Part shown: one piece after another, positions 35,151-44,130 of the stretch
How the letters are laid out: each line of letters opens with the position of its first letter
How positions within the stretch are numbered: position 1 is the stretch's first letter
DNA from: Actinomadura sp. DC4
GTDB lineage: Bacteria; Actinomycetota; Actinomycetes; Streptosporangiales; Streptosporangiaceae
NCBI RefSeq assembly: GCF_030406325.1
Contig: NZ_JAUEQY010000012.1
Coordinates: 1 to 64,000 of the forward strand
Direction: 5' to 3'
Length of the DNA: 64,000 nt
Program-made: the position numbers and the translations under genes
The notes under the pieces: generated by a model
The model's input: the letters and a program-made list of their open reading frames with translations, nothing else
Told to the model about the DNA's origin: nothing
Databases searched by the model: none

Positions 35151-35738
35151 GGTTCCTCCTCCGGACGTGGCCCCGCCTACTCCGGGGCTGGGATCAATAA
35201 CCCTCACGTGGCCATATTCCCCGGGCCGCCCGTCCGAGTTGCTGCCAGTCGTCGCTTTTATAAGGGTCGCCCATTATTTTGCGCTGCCGTGCTGTCCGGC
35301 TTTTTGAGAGCGTACAGAGGCGGGGATTAATCAGTATTTAAAGGCTCAAATTGCGACATTTTGGACGCGTTGGAGGGAGGTGGGGGCGGGCGACGCGCCC
35401 GGCGGGGACGTCGGCGGCCCGGCCGCCGGACGGCCCGCAACCGGCGGCCCTGGGGTGGTTACCCGCCGGTCGCCGGTCCCGTGCCGCGGCGCCGCGTTAT
35501 GGCGGATTCAGGCAAAGGAGGAAAGGCGTTGCCCGCTCGGGCTCGACGGCGGCATTCGGGGCGTACGGGTCGCCACTCTGTTTTTTGTGCGCGGCATCGC
35601 CCGGGTCCGCGTTCGGCGGTCCGCTGGGTGGTTCGGGCGATCGGTACCTGAATCGTTGCGGTTGTTGGCTCCCGGCACGACTGGAACCAGATACGGTCTT
35701 TGGGCTGACAGTCCAGATCATCCCGATACCAGGGGGGG
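35151..35738. other. Intergenic region, no gene seen
   Basis: About 590 bases between divergent genes. The part 35250-35360 is AT-rich (TTATAAG, TTTTTTGAGA-like, AGTATTTAAA) and may hold promoters for the copper protein and the coiled-coil protein. The rest is very GC-rich with no codon-like frame. Confidence 0.5.
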
Positions 35739-37190
35739 ATGAGCGTGTCCGGATTGACGGACGAGAACGCACCCGTACCCGGCTCCGCCGTACTCACCGC
35801 CGGCGATGAAGCACCGCCGGAGCAGGACGAATCGCCCTCCACGAGAGACGCGGAAGACATTCCCGAAGACGCCGATCCCCGAACCCGGCCCTGCGCCTAC
35901 TGCGGGCGCCCCCTCGATCAGCCGGGCGACTCGTCTCCCGCGATGCGCTACTGCCCGGACAACGGCGGCGCGTGCGCGCAGGCGGCGGCCGAGCGAAGAC
36001 GCCGCGACCAGGACACGGCCGGCCTCGCCGGTCAGGTGGCGCGGACCTGGGACATGGTCGAACGTCTCGAGGACGTCGCGGAGCTGCTGGCGATCTCCCT
36101 CACGACCGGGCTGAGCGTGGCCGGCATCGACCGCCGGCTGGCCGAGGCGCGGGCCGAGGCCGCCACCGCCCTGGCCGACGCGCATCGCGAGCGTGAGGCG
36201 GCCCGCCTGGAGTCCGAGGGTGCGTTCGCGCAGCTCGGCGGCGTACGGGACCAGCTGCGGGCGGCCGAGGTCTCGGCCGCCGAGCTGACCGCGCAGCTGG
36301 AGTCGGCCCGGACCGAGCGCGACACGGCCCGCGACATGGGCGACCAGGCGACCCGTACGGCCGAGGCCGCCAACGAGGCCGTCACCGCCCTGAGGGAGGA
36401 GCGCGACCGCCTGATGGGCCGGGTCGTGGAGCTCACCTCGGCGCTGGACCTCGCACACGGCGAGCTGGCGGACGCCAAGGAGGCCCACCGGCGGTCGATG
36501 GCACTGGAGGAGACGCGTACGCAGCTGCGCGCCACCGAGTCCGAGCTGGACAAGATGCGGACCACGGCGGAGATCGCCCAGAAGGCCCGCGCCGCCGCCG
36601 AACAGGCGTGCGCGGAGGCCGACCGGCAGGCCCTGGAGGCACGGGCCCACGCCGAGGAGATGAGCGGAGAGCGCGACGAGATCATCGCCGAGCGCGACTC
36701 GCTCGCCGAGGACCTGAAGTCCCTGCGGATGGAACTGGAGTCCGCCGCGCCCCGCCTGGCGGCCGGCGAGCACCTCGCCACCGAGCTGGAGACCGCACGG
36801 AAGGACCTGGAGCAGCAGCAGTCACGCCTGCTCGAACAGCAGCTGCGCTCGCGCGAGCACTCCCAGATGGTCGACCAGCTACGCGGAGCCCTGGCCACGA
36901 TGATCTCCGAACGCGACGCCGCGCGTGCCGAGGCCGACGAGACGAAGCTGGAGCTCGAACGGCTGGCGAACAGCGTCCCGCGGGGCTCCCGGCACGCGCG
37001 CCCCGCGGAGTTCGGCGGCCAGCCGGCCGACGGGACGTCGCCGAGCCGCTTCCCGCCGTTCCCGGGCTCGCCGCAGTCCCCGGACCTGCCGTCCGGCCAC
37101 GATCTCCCGCCGGGCCACGACCTCGGCGGCGTGACGGGGCCGCCGGAGTCGTTCCGCCGGGGCCGTTTCCTCCCTCCTCCGGAGGAGTGA
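35739..37190 (+). CDS. Zinc-finger plus long coiled-coil protein
   Basis: A 483-residue cytosolic protein in three parts. Residues 1-50 are acidic and disordered. Residues 51-85 carry a Cys cluster (PCAYCGRPLDQPG, then YCPDNGGACAQAAAERRRRD), a likely zinc finger. Residues 95-415 are almost continuous heptad-type helix with Glu, Ala, Arg and Leu (AEVSAAELTAQLESARTERD, EETRTQLRATESELDKMRTT). The last 65 residues are Pro/Gly/His-rich. ATG at 35739 has AGGGGGGG directly upstream. The finger resembles FCS/zf-type modules of plasmid or development proteins; a structural or chromosome-associated role is guesswork. Confidence 0.75.
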   Translation: MSVSGLTDENAPVPGSAVLTAGDEAPPEQDESPSTRDAEDIPEDADPRTRPCAYCGRPLDQPGDSSPAMRYCPDNGGACAQAAAERRRRDQDTAGLAGQVARTWDMVERLEDVAELLAISLTTGLSVAGIDRRLAEARAEAATALADAHREREAARLESEGAFAQLGGVRDQLRAAEVSAAELTAQLESARTERDTARDMGDQATRTAEAANEAVTALREERDRLMGRVVELTSALDLAHGELADAKEAHRRSMALEETRTQLRATESELDKMRTTAEIAQKARAAAEQACAEADRQALEARAHAEEMSGERDEIIAERDSLAEDLKSLRMELESAAPRLAAGEHLATELETARKDLEQQQSRLLEQQLRSREHSQMVDQLRGALATMISERDAARAEADETKLELERLANSVPRGSRHARPAEFGGQPADGTSPSRFPPFPGSPQSPDLPSGHDLPPGHDLGGVTGPPESFRRGRFLPPPEE

Positions 37191-37197
37191 TCCCGGC

Positions 37198-38517
37198 TCA
37201 GCGTTCGGTCGGGCGGCGGAGGCCGCTCGCGGCGACTCTGGCCAGTACCGCGGGGGAGAAGAGCGAGGCGGGGGCCGAGGTGAGCGCCAGGACGTCCAGC
37301 AGGCTCGCGCAGACGTGGCGGTCGACGTTGGCCGCCGCCACCACGCGGTCCACGTAGGCGTTGATCACGCGGGTGGTCAGCCGGGTCGGGGCCGCCTCCG
37401 TCTCGCGGTAGCGCAGGTCCTCGCCGGTCGCGACCAGCCAGGCTCCCGCCGCGCTCCGGGCCGCCCGCCGCTGGAATCTCCGCTCGGCGTCGTCGCGGTC
37501 CTCCCGCAGGCACCGGTCCAGCGCCATCGCCGACAGGGCCGCGACGCTCATGCCCTGGCCGTAGATCGGGTTGAAGGCGCACGTGGCGTCGCCCATCACC
37601 ACGAAACCGCGCGGCCACGCGGGCAGCCGCTCGTAGTGCCGCCGGTGGTTCGCCGTACGCCGGAAGCCGGTGATCGGGCTGAGCGGCTCGGCGTCGCGGA
37701 TCGCCTCGTACAGCACCGGGTCGCGCAGTCCCTTGGCGAAGTCCAGGAAGGCGTTCTCCTCGGTCGGGCCGTAGTCGCGGCCCGCTCCGGACAGGCTGCA
37801 GATCCAGCGCCCGCCCTCCTGGGGGAACAACCCTCCCGTACGGCGCGTCGCCGGCGGGTCGGCCTGGAGGTAGAGCGCCTTCCAGCCCGGGTCGAAGCCG
37901 TCCGGGACGGCGTAGTAGCGGCTGGCGTACCCCAGCAGCGGGTCGACCAGCGTCTCCGGTGGTGCCGGATAGCCGAGCGCGGCCAGCCACGCCGGCGCGC
38001 GCGAACCCCGGCCGGTCGTGTCGACCACCAGGTCGGCGGCGATCGTCTCGCCCGACCGTAACGCGACCCCCGCGACGTCCGGCCCGCGTGTGAGGAGCCC
38101 GGTCACCTCGTTGTCCTCCAGGACGTCGAGCGACAGCGCGGCGTCCCCGGCGAGCCGGGAGTGCACGGCCCAGTCGAGCAGCGGGCGGCTGAACGTCAGG
38201 AGCCGCGTCACCTCGAACCGCTTGCGCCAGCCGGCCGAGGTCAGCCACAGCAGGTCGGAGGGGACGCCGATGTCCTCGGCCCCGGCGCCGAGCAGCGTCT
38301 GCTCCAAACCGGGGAAAAGGTCTTCCATAAGCTCGAGACCGCGGGTCCAGAGCACGTGGAGGTGGCGGGACTGCGCGACGCCGGGCCGGAAGGCCGCCCC
38401 GGCCGGAAACCGGTCCCGTTCGACGAGTGTGACGCGGTCGAAATGATCGGTCAGGACGCGGACGGCCAGCAGTCCGGCCATGCTTCCGCCGACGACGACG
38501 GCATGATCACGATTCAC
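37198..38517 (-). CDS. FAD-dependent monooxygenase
   Basis: A 439-residue group-A flavoprotein: N-terminal Rossmann VVVGGSMAGLLAV (residues 7-19), ribose-binding acidic TLVERDRFP, VVDTTGRGSRAPAWL, and the second FAD motif MGDATCAFNPIYGQGMS (about 306-323). It resembles hydroxylase/halogenase-like and polyketide-type monooxygenases; halogenase-specific Lys motifs are not evident. The substrate is probably a hydrophobic small molecule. Start ATG 38517. It is divergent from the haem-oxygenase-like oxidase gene with a 125-base shared promoter region, suggesting joint control. Its stop lies 7 bases from that of the coiled-coil gene. Confidence 0.87.
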   Translation of the reverse strand: MNRDHAVVVGGSMAGLLAVRVLTDHFDRVTLVERDRFPAGAAFRPGVAQSRHLHVLWTRGLELMEDLFPGLEQTLLGAGAEDIGVPSDLLWLTSAGWRKRFEVTRLLTFSRPLLDWAVHSRLAGDAALSLDVLEDNEVTGLLTRGPDVAGVALRSGETIAADLVVDTTGRGSRAPAWLAALGYPAPPETLVDPLLGYASRYYAVPDGFDPGWKALYLQADPPATRRTGGLFPQEGGRWICSLSGAGRDYGPTEENAFLDFAKGLRDPVLYEAIRDAEPLSPITGFRRTANHRRHYERLPAWPRGFVVMGDATCAFNPIYGQGMSVAALSAMALDRCLREDRDDAERRFQRRAARSAAGAWLVATGEDLRYRETEAAPTRLTTRVINAYVDRVVAAANVDRHVCASLLDVLALTSAPASLFSPAVLARVAASGLRRPTER

Positions 38518-38642
38518 CTGGAGCCTCTCGGTCGCGGCAGGAGTGACAAAAGGTTCAGGGCGTTATGTGCCCCTATGAAACAGGCATATTGACCGTCTGT
38601 GAAGGACGCGGATACTGGAGAACCCGAGCGAGGAGTAACGCG

Positions 38643-39407
38643 ATGACTACTGCCAGCGGTCCGACCTCTCGTCCCACTTCCCGCACACAGCATCACCGGA
38701 CGGTCAAGCGCGAGCTGACCGAAACCCCCCACCCCGAGTGGGCTCTGACCATGGTCGATTCGCTCCGTCCCGATTGGTCGGCGGTGCTCGAGTCGCCGCT
38801 GTTCACCGAGACCGCCGCCGGGGAGTTCCCCGACAAGGCCTGGCGGCGGGTCCTGCTGGACTTCTTCTGCGTGGTCGAGGCTTTCCCGAAGTACATGGGC
38901 GTCTACCTGGCCAAGACCACATTCGGCCAGACGCCTGGTGACTACCTCGCCCGTGACTGGCTGATCGGCAACATCCGGACCGAGGCGCTGCACGCCCAGT
39001 GGTTCGCCGACTGGGGCGTCCTTCACGGCGTCGAGTACGACGAGATCGTCTCCCACCGTCCATGTCCCGAGGTGGGCGCCCTGTGCGACTACCTGTGGTC
39101 CATCAGCTATCGGGGCACGCTCGCCGAGGCGTTCGGCGCCGTCAACTACGCGATCGAGGGCACCACCGGGGAGTGGACGCGGCTCGTCCTGCCGGCCTTC
39201 CAGAAGCGGTACGGCGATGACAGTAAGGGGCTGCTCTGGCTCAGCGAGCACGCCGAGTACGACGACGCCCACCCGCGCGAGGCGTTCGAGCTGATCAAGA
39301 TCACCGTACGGGACGAGGCCGAGCACGCGAAGGTCGAGTCGGCCACGCGCCGTTCGCTCGAACTCTTCCGGCGCGCATTCGACGCGAGTTATCACCGGGT
39401 TGGGTAA
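38643..39407 (+). CDS. Haem-oxygenase-like (TenA/PqqC fold) possible diiron oxidase
   Basis: A 254-residue all-helical protein. Candidate metal ligands line up as Glu79 (FFCVVEAFPKY), Glu114 and His117 (TEALHAQWFADW), Glu172 (NYAIEGTTGEW), His203/Asp207-208/His210 (SEHAEYDDAH) and an Asp224-xxx-His228 (RDEAEHAK). This fits the haem-oxygenase-like diiron oxidase (HDO) group, which performs C-C cleavage, N-oxygenation or desaturation (known), better than thiaminase TenA, whose active-site Cys motif I do not see. ATG at 38643 has GAGGAG eight bases upstream. Divergent from the FAD monooxygenase. Reaction unknown. Confidence 0.75.
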   Translation: MTTASGPTSRPTSRTQHHRTVKRELTETPHPEWALTMVDSLRPDWSAVLESPLFTETAAGEFPDKAWRRVLLDFFCVVEAFPKYMGVYLAKTTFGQTPGDYLARDWLIGNIRTEALHAQWFADWGVLHGVEYDEIVSHRPCPEVGALCDYLWSISYRGTLAEAFGAVNYAIEGTTGEWTRLVLPAFQKRYGDDSKGLLWLSEHAEYDDAHPREAFELIKITVRDEAEHAKVESATRRSLELFRRAFDASYHRVG

Positions 39408-39460
39408 TGTGAAGGTGAACAATCCGTCAAATCCGACGGACTTCGCTCCAAGTTTCACCT

Positions 39461-39481
39461 GATGTCGGAATAGGCGACATC
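39461..39481. terminator. Perfect inverted repeat after oxidase gene
   Basis: GATGTCG (39461-39467) and CGACATC (39475-39481) with a 7-base spacer, 54 bases after the oxidase stop and 145 before the transpeptidase start. Terminator or operator. Confidence 0.4.
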
Positions 39482-39625
39482 TGGCGTACGACGATATGCC
39501 ACGCGTGCTCTTTCCCGCTGCCTCCCAAAGGGTGATCGTTTCGGGCATCCCCGCCGCTCAGTGTGGGTATCTCATGGTCGATCACGCTTTGCGCCTAACG
39601 GTTCAAGCCGCAGGAAGGGTTGCGA

Positions 39626-40825
39626 ATGCACGTCACTGCCAGTGGTCTGAGAGCGCTCGTCATTACGACCACCGGCGTCGCGGTCATCATTAGTGCGGGG
39701 TGCGGCGGCGGTGGCAGTTCCGCGGGCGGAAACGCGAACAAGAAAGGCGAGGCCGCGGCGGCGAGGGTGGTGATCACCCCCGCCAACGGCACCGCCGGCG
39801 TGCGGCCGGACGACCCGGTCGTCGTCCGCGCCACGGGCGGGCGTCTCGCCGACGTCGTCCTCACCAGCGGCGGCAAACGCGTCCTGGGGGAGTACAACAA
39901 GGACCGCACCCAGTGGCAGTCCCGCTGGACCCTCAGACCGGGCGCCACGATCAACGTACGGGCCAGCGCCGCGAACGCCGGCGGCCGGCTGGCGACGGCG
40001 GCCAGCAGCTTCGCCACCAAGACCGCGGCCGGCACGTTCTCCGCCAGCCAGGACGAGGTCCTCGAGAGCCGCAGGGGCGAGACGTACGGCGTCGGCCTGC
40101 CGCTGATCCTCAACTTCGACAAAGAAGTACACGACCGCGCGGCGGTGGAGAAGGCCCTCCAGGTGGTCGCGGAGAAGCCGGTCCTGGGCGCGTGGCACTG
40201 GTTCGGCGACAAGCAGGTCATCTACCGCGCAAAGACGTACTGGCCGGCCCATCAGAAGATCATGCTGGTCGCCCACCTCAGCGGGGTGAAGGGCGGCGAC
40301 GGCGTCTACGGCACCAAGGACCTGGTCCGCACCTACAAGATCGGTGCGGCGCACGTCTCGTACCTCGACATCGCCCGGCACCAGATGCGGGTCGAGTGGG
40401 ACGGCAAGACGGTGCGCCACGTCCCGATCAGCGCGGGCATGGGCGGCAGCACGGAGTACACCACGACCAGCGGCATCCATCTCAACATGGAGAAGGACGA
40501 GGACGTCACGATGACCTCGCCCGGCCGCGGCCCCGGTGACGCCGGCTACTACAGCGAGCTCATCCATTACGCGGTCCGCGTCTCCAACGCCGGTGAGTAC
40601 CTCCACCAGACGCCCGGCGACGAGGGCTGCCTCGGGAACAGCAACTGCAGCCACGGCTGCATCCGCCAGCCGGCCACGGACGCGATCTGGTACTTCAAGC
40701 AGTCCCAGCCCGGCGACCCGGTCGACATCACCGGCACCGACCGCCAGGTGGAGCCGGACAACGGCTGGTCCTTCTACCAGATGTCGTGGAACAAGTGGCT
40801 CCACGGGAGCGCACTGCGCCACTGA
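39626..40825 (+). CDS. L,D-transpeptidase lipoprotein
   Basis: A 399-residue wall enzyme forming 3-3 cross-links in peptidoglycan or attaching proteins. A lipoprotein signal ends in VAVIISAGC (lipidated Cys26). Two Ig-like domains follow (about 45-250: VVITPANGTAGVRPDDPVVV; ESRRGETYGVGLPLILNFDK), then a YkuD catalytic domain with HLNMEKDEDVTM and SNCSHGCIRQP, nucleophile Cys345. The layout matches mycobacterial LdtMt2-type enzymes (known). ATG 39626 is preferred; an in-frame TTG at 39620 overlaps the AGGAAGGG site. The sigma/regulatory input is not visible. Confidence 0.93.
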   Translation: MHVTASGLRALVITTTGVAVIISAGCGGGGSSAGGNANKKGEAAAARVVITPANGTAGVRPDDPVVVRATGGRLADVVLTSGGKRVLGEYNKDRTQWQSRWTLRPGATINVRASAANAGGRLATAASSFATKTAAGTFSASQDEVLESRRGETYGVGLPLILNFDKEVHDRAAVEKALQVVAEKPVLGAWHWFGDKQVIYRAKTYWPAHQKIMLVAHLSGVKGGDGVYGTKDLVRTYKIGAAHVSYLDIARHQMRVEWDGKTVRHVPISAGMGGSTEYTTTSGIHLNMEKDEDVTMTSPGRGPGDAGYYSELIHYAVRVSNAGEYLHQTPGDEGCLGNSNCSHGCIRQPATDAIWYFKQSQPGDPVDITGTDRQVEPDNGWSFYQMSWNKWLHGSALRH

Positions 40826-40904
40826 CCCACAGACAGCCAAGAAGTCAGGCAATGGACACTGTCCGTGAATCCGGACGTTCCATGACAGGGGCAGCCTGTC
40901 GGAT

Positions 40905-42278
40905 GTGAAGACCACCGTGCGGATGGGTGCCACCGCCACCGTGATCCTGCTGACCTGTGGTTCCGCCGTCGGCCCGGCGGCGCGGTCTCCCCACGCCGCC
41001 GGGCACGCGGTTCTCGGCGCCGCCTTCGTACGGGCCGAGCCCTGCCACGGCCACGCCTCCGCCGACTTCGACGGGGACGGCCGGAGCGACAACGCCGCCG
41101 GCGCGCCGTACGCCACCGTCTCCGGCCGCGTGCGGGCCGGCGCGGTCGCCGTCGGGTACGGCGGGCATGTGAGCCGGCTGGCCGCGCCGTCGCCCGAGCG
41201 GGACGCGGGCTTCGGCGCGACCCTCGCCACCGGCGACTTCAACGGTGACCACTGCGACGACCTCGCCGTGGGGGTGCCCGACCACGGCTCGGCGCGGTCC
41301 GGCGCCGACGGCACGGGCGCGGTGTACCTGTACTACGGATCGCCTGCCGGACTCCGCCCCGGCCGTGTGCTCGGCACCCGCGACCTGGGCCGCGAGCCGG
41401 GCAGCGACCGGTTCGGCGCGGCCCTCGTGGCCGGCGACCTGGACCGGGACGGCCGCGACGACCTCGTGGTCGGCGCGCCGGGCCTGTCCGGGGGCGGCGG
41501 CGTCGGCGTGTTCACCCACGGCCTGCGAACCCGGCGGCTCGTCACCCAGCGCACCTCGTGGGTCGGCCAGCGTACGAGCCAGACCGACGGCTTCGGGTCG
41601 GCGCTGGCCATCGGCCGGTTCGGCGGCGGCCGTGGCCGGGAGCTCGCGGTGGGCGCACCGGGCGACGGCGACGAGGCGTCGGGCGCGGTCACCGTCCTGG
41701 ACCCGGCCGCCCACCGGTCCCGGCGTGTCACCCAGGAGAGCGGTGGCGTCCGCGGGGTCTCCGAGCGGTACGACAAGTTCGGCGCGGCGGTCGCCGCCGT
41801 CGACGTCGACCACGACGGGGTCGACGAACTCGCGGTCGGCGCGCCCGGCGAGGACCAGACCAAGATCCCCGAGAACTTCGCGACGGGTGCGGTCCACGTC
41901 CTGTACGCCTCCGGCCGGGACGAGGTGTGGACGCCACGCAGGGCCGGCCACTACGACCGGTTCGGCACCACGCTGGCGGCCGCCGACCTCGACGGGAACG
42001 GCACCGCCGACCTCGTGGTGAGCGCGACCGGCAGCGGCGTCGTCCAGGTGCTGAACGGCCACCGGGGCCGCGGCCTGACCCGCGGCAGGGTCATCGCCTC
42101 GCCGGCGGGCCGTACGGCACAGTTCGGGTGGACGCTCTCGATCCGCGGCCGGGACCTGTTCGTCGGCGCCCCGGGCGCCCACGGTTTCGGCGGTGCGGTC
42201 TACCGGGTCCACGGGAGGACGCGTACGCCGCTCCAGAACGGCGTAGCCGGCGAACTCCTCGGCTACGCCGTGATCTGA
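40905..42278 (+). CDS. Secreted FG-GAP repeat (integrin-alpha-like) protein
   Basis: A 457-residue exported beta-propeller protein. The N-terminus (MKTTVRMGATATVILLTCGS, AVGPAARSPHA) is a signal peptide. At least five FG-GAP repeats carry calcium-loop motifs DFDGDGRSD, DFNGDHCDD, DLDRDGRDD, DVDHDGVDE and DLDGNGTAD, each followed by LAVGAPG-type strands. A cell-surface adhesion or binding role is inferred. GTG at 40905 has only a weak ribosome site. It follows the L,D-transpeptidase gene after 79 bases, and its stop lies 6 bases from that of phoD, tail to tail. Confidence 0.88.
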   Translation: MKTTVRMGATATVILLTCGSAVGPAARSPHAAGHAVLGAAFVRAEPCHGHASADFDGDGRSDNAAGAPYATVSGRVRAGAVAVGYGGHVSRLAAPSPERDAGFGATLATGDFNGDHCDDLAVGVPDHGSARSGADGTGAVYLYYGSPAGLRPGRVLGTRDLGREPGSDRFGAALVAGDLDRDGRDDLVVGAPGLSGGGGVGVFTHGLRTRRLVTQRTSWVGQRTSQTDGFGSALAIGRFGGGRGRELAVGAPGDGDEASGAVTVLDPAAHRSRRVTQESGGVRGVSERYDKFGAAVAAVDVDHDGVDELAVGAPGEDQTKIPENFATGAVHVLYASGRDEVWTPRRAGHYDRFGTTLAAADLDGNGTADLVVSATGSGVVQVLNGHRGRGLTRGRVIASPAGRTAQFGWTLSIRGRDLFVGAPGAHGFGGAVYRVHGRTRTPLQNGVAGELLGYAVI

Positions 42279-42284
42279 GCGGTC

Positions 42285-43862
42285 TCAGCGGGGTGCCTCG
42301 GCGACCGCGGCCTGCTGCCGCCTGGGGGACACCGCGGACCGGGAGAGCCGATGGGCGCCGTCGGCGACGGTGAAGCTCGCCGCGACCGTGTCCGGGGCGT
42401 TCCGCTTCGAGACGTAGGGCATGGTGTGGAAGTCGGCGCGCAGCTCGCGCGGGGTCAGCCGGCACATGACGAAGCCGCGGCGCTGGTCGGCGTAGGCGAT
42501 GTGCGGGTTCTCCGCCAGCTCCACCGCGCGCCCGGCCGCGTCGTCGTACCCGTCGCCGTCGCTCGTGATCGAGGTGGTGACCAGCTCGACGCCGACGCGC
42601 CGGGAGTCCGGGTCGTCGAAGTTCGTGAGCAGGTCGCTGGCGTAGTGCGCGTGGACGTCGCCCGTGAGCACGACGGGGTTGCGCGCGCCGGAGGCGACGA
42701 CGTCGCCGAGCACCCGGTCGCGCTCGGCCGCGTAGCCGTCCCACGTGTCGACCAGCAGCTCCTTGCCCGGCCCGAGGTGGTAGTCGTGCTGGGCCATGAA
42801 GATCTGCTGGGCGAGGAGGTTCCAGCGTGCGCCGGACGAGCGGAGGCCGGAGGCCAGCCAGCGCCGCTGCTCCGGACCGGCCAGGACGCGCCCGGCGTCG
42901 AGGCGCTCGTCGCAGTCGAGCCGTACGCCGTCGTCGCACGGCTGGTCGTCGCGCACCTGCCGGGTGTCGAGCACGTGGATGGTGGCCAGGGAGCCCCAGG
43001 AGAGCCGCCGGTAGAGCTGGATCCGGGACCCGCGCGGCACCGAGGTCCGGCGCAGCGGCATGTGCTCGTAGTACGCGCGGTAACCGGCGCGCTTGCGCTC
43101 GGCGAACCCGGGCGCGTGGGAGGTGCCCGCGTGCGTACCGGCCCAGTTGTTCTCCACCTCGTGGTCGTCGTTGACCGTGATCCAGGGCGCCATGGCGTGC
43201 AGTGCCCGCAGGTCGCCGTCGGTCTTGTACTGCGCGTGCCGCCGCCGGTAGTCGGTCAGCGTCTGGCACCGGCCCTCGGTGTGCGGGCGGACGACCATGC
43301 CGTCGGCCGCCTTGTAGCCGCCGGGCGCGTACTCGTAGATGTAGTCGCCCAGGTGCAGCACGGCGTCGGGCTGCAGCTCGGTGACCCGGCGGTAGCCGGT
43401 GAAGTAGCCCTGCTCGTAGTTGGAGCAGGACACGGTCGCGAACATCAGGTCCGGCGCCGTGCCGGGCGCGGGCGCGGTACGGGTCCGGCCGGCCGGCGAG
43501 ACGTGACCGGCGGTGCGGAACCGGTAGAAGTACTCCCGGCCCGGCTGGAGGCCGGCCGGCTCGGCGTGGACGCTGTGCGCCCACGAGCGGCGCGCGGTGA
43601 CCGTGCCGGTCCGTACGAGGCGGGTGAACCTCTCGTCCTCGGCGAGCTGCCACTCGACGTCGACGTCGCGGGACGGCATTCCGCCGTGCCCGTCCTCGGC
43701 GAGGGGGTGCGGTGCCAGGCGGGTCCACAGGACCACGCCGTCGGGGGTCGGGTCACCCGAGGCGACGCCCAGGGTGAAGGGGTCTCCGGGACGACGGGGG
43801 CCGCGAGGCGCGACGGCCAGCCCGGCGGCTCCGATCAGCAGGTTCCGGCGTGTGAGTTGCAC
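42285..43862 (-). CDS. phoD: Alkaline phosphatase D family protein
   Basis: A 525-residue secreted phosphodiesterase/phosphatase. The start LTRRNLLIGAAGLAVAP is a twin-arginine (Tat) signal, as expected for Fe/Ca-dependent PhoD. An N-terminal Ig-like domain (about 30-140, FTLGVASGDPTPDGVVLWTR) precedes the metallo-core: ATVSCSNYEQGYF, HLGDYIYEY, VNDDHEVENNW, QQIFMAQHDY, VVLTGDVHAHYAS. These residues bind the metals. It releases phosphate from organic esters outside the cell. GTG at 43862 lacks a ribosome site. No Pho box is obvious upstream. Confidence 0.93.
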   Translation of the reverse strand: MQLTRRNLLIGAAGLAVAPRGPRRPGDPFTLGVASGDPTPDGVVLWTRLAPHPLAEDGHGGMPSRDVDVEWQLAEDERFTRLVRTGTVTARRSWAHSVHAEPAGLQPGREYFYRFRTAGHVSPAGRTRTAPAPGTAPDLMFATVSCSNYEQGYFTGYRRVTELQPDAVLHLGDYIYEYAPGGYKAADGMVVRPHTEGRCQTLTDYRRRHAQYKTDGDLRALHAMAPWITVNDDHEVENNWAGTHAGTSHAPGFAERKRAGYRAYYEHMPLRRTSVPRGSRIQLYRRLSWGSLATIHVLDTRQVRDDQPCDDGVRLDCDERLDAGRVLAGPEQRRWLASGLRSSGARWNLLAQQIFMAQHDYHLGPGKELLVDTWDGYAAERDRVLGDVVASGARNPVVLTGDVHAHYASDLLTNFDDPDSRRVGVELVTTSITSDGDGYDDAAGRAVELAENPHIAYADQRRGFVMCRLTPRELRADFHTMPYVSKRNAPDTVAASFTVADGAHRLSRSAVSPRRQQAAVAEAPR

Positions 43863-43986
43863 ACTGCCAGTTCAGAACGCGCGCCTTCCGGTCACGGAAC
43901 GTGACGCTGACGCGCCGGACAACATCGTGTGGCCGCCTCATGACACCGTTCTCCCACGTCGCGAACTGTACGTGTTAGAGAGATTT

Positions 43987-44014
43987 TTGCAACCTTCCGT
44001 TCGTTTATTGCATG
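43987..44014. promoter_or_regulatory. TTGCA repeats before glucan-locus gene
   Basis: TTGCAA (43987-43992) and TTGCATG (44008-44014) lie 21 bases apart, each followed by TTCCGT, in an AT-rich patch about 120 bases before the secreted beta-helix gene. Related ATGCAAG repeats occur before the lacI-type gene. Possible LacI operator half-sites. Confidence 0.35.
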
Positions 44015-44130
44015 AAATCTTCCGTCGTCCTACTGTGTGCTCAGCCCAACGCCGTCCGTGAGGCGGCGAGATCCCCACCCCCGCCGGGGTTCGTGCAGGC
44101 GCGGCTTTCGCGCGCCAGAAGGGTCGAGCA

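Noticed and set aside
35361-35730. Several short frames in the GC-rich intergenic stretch
   Set aside because: No ribosome sites, no domain signal, composition of non-coding GC-rich DNA.
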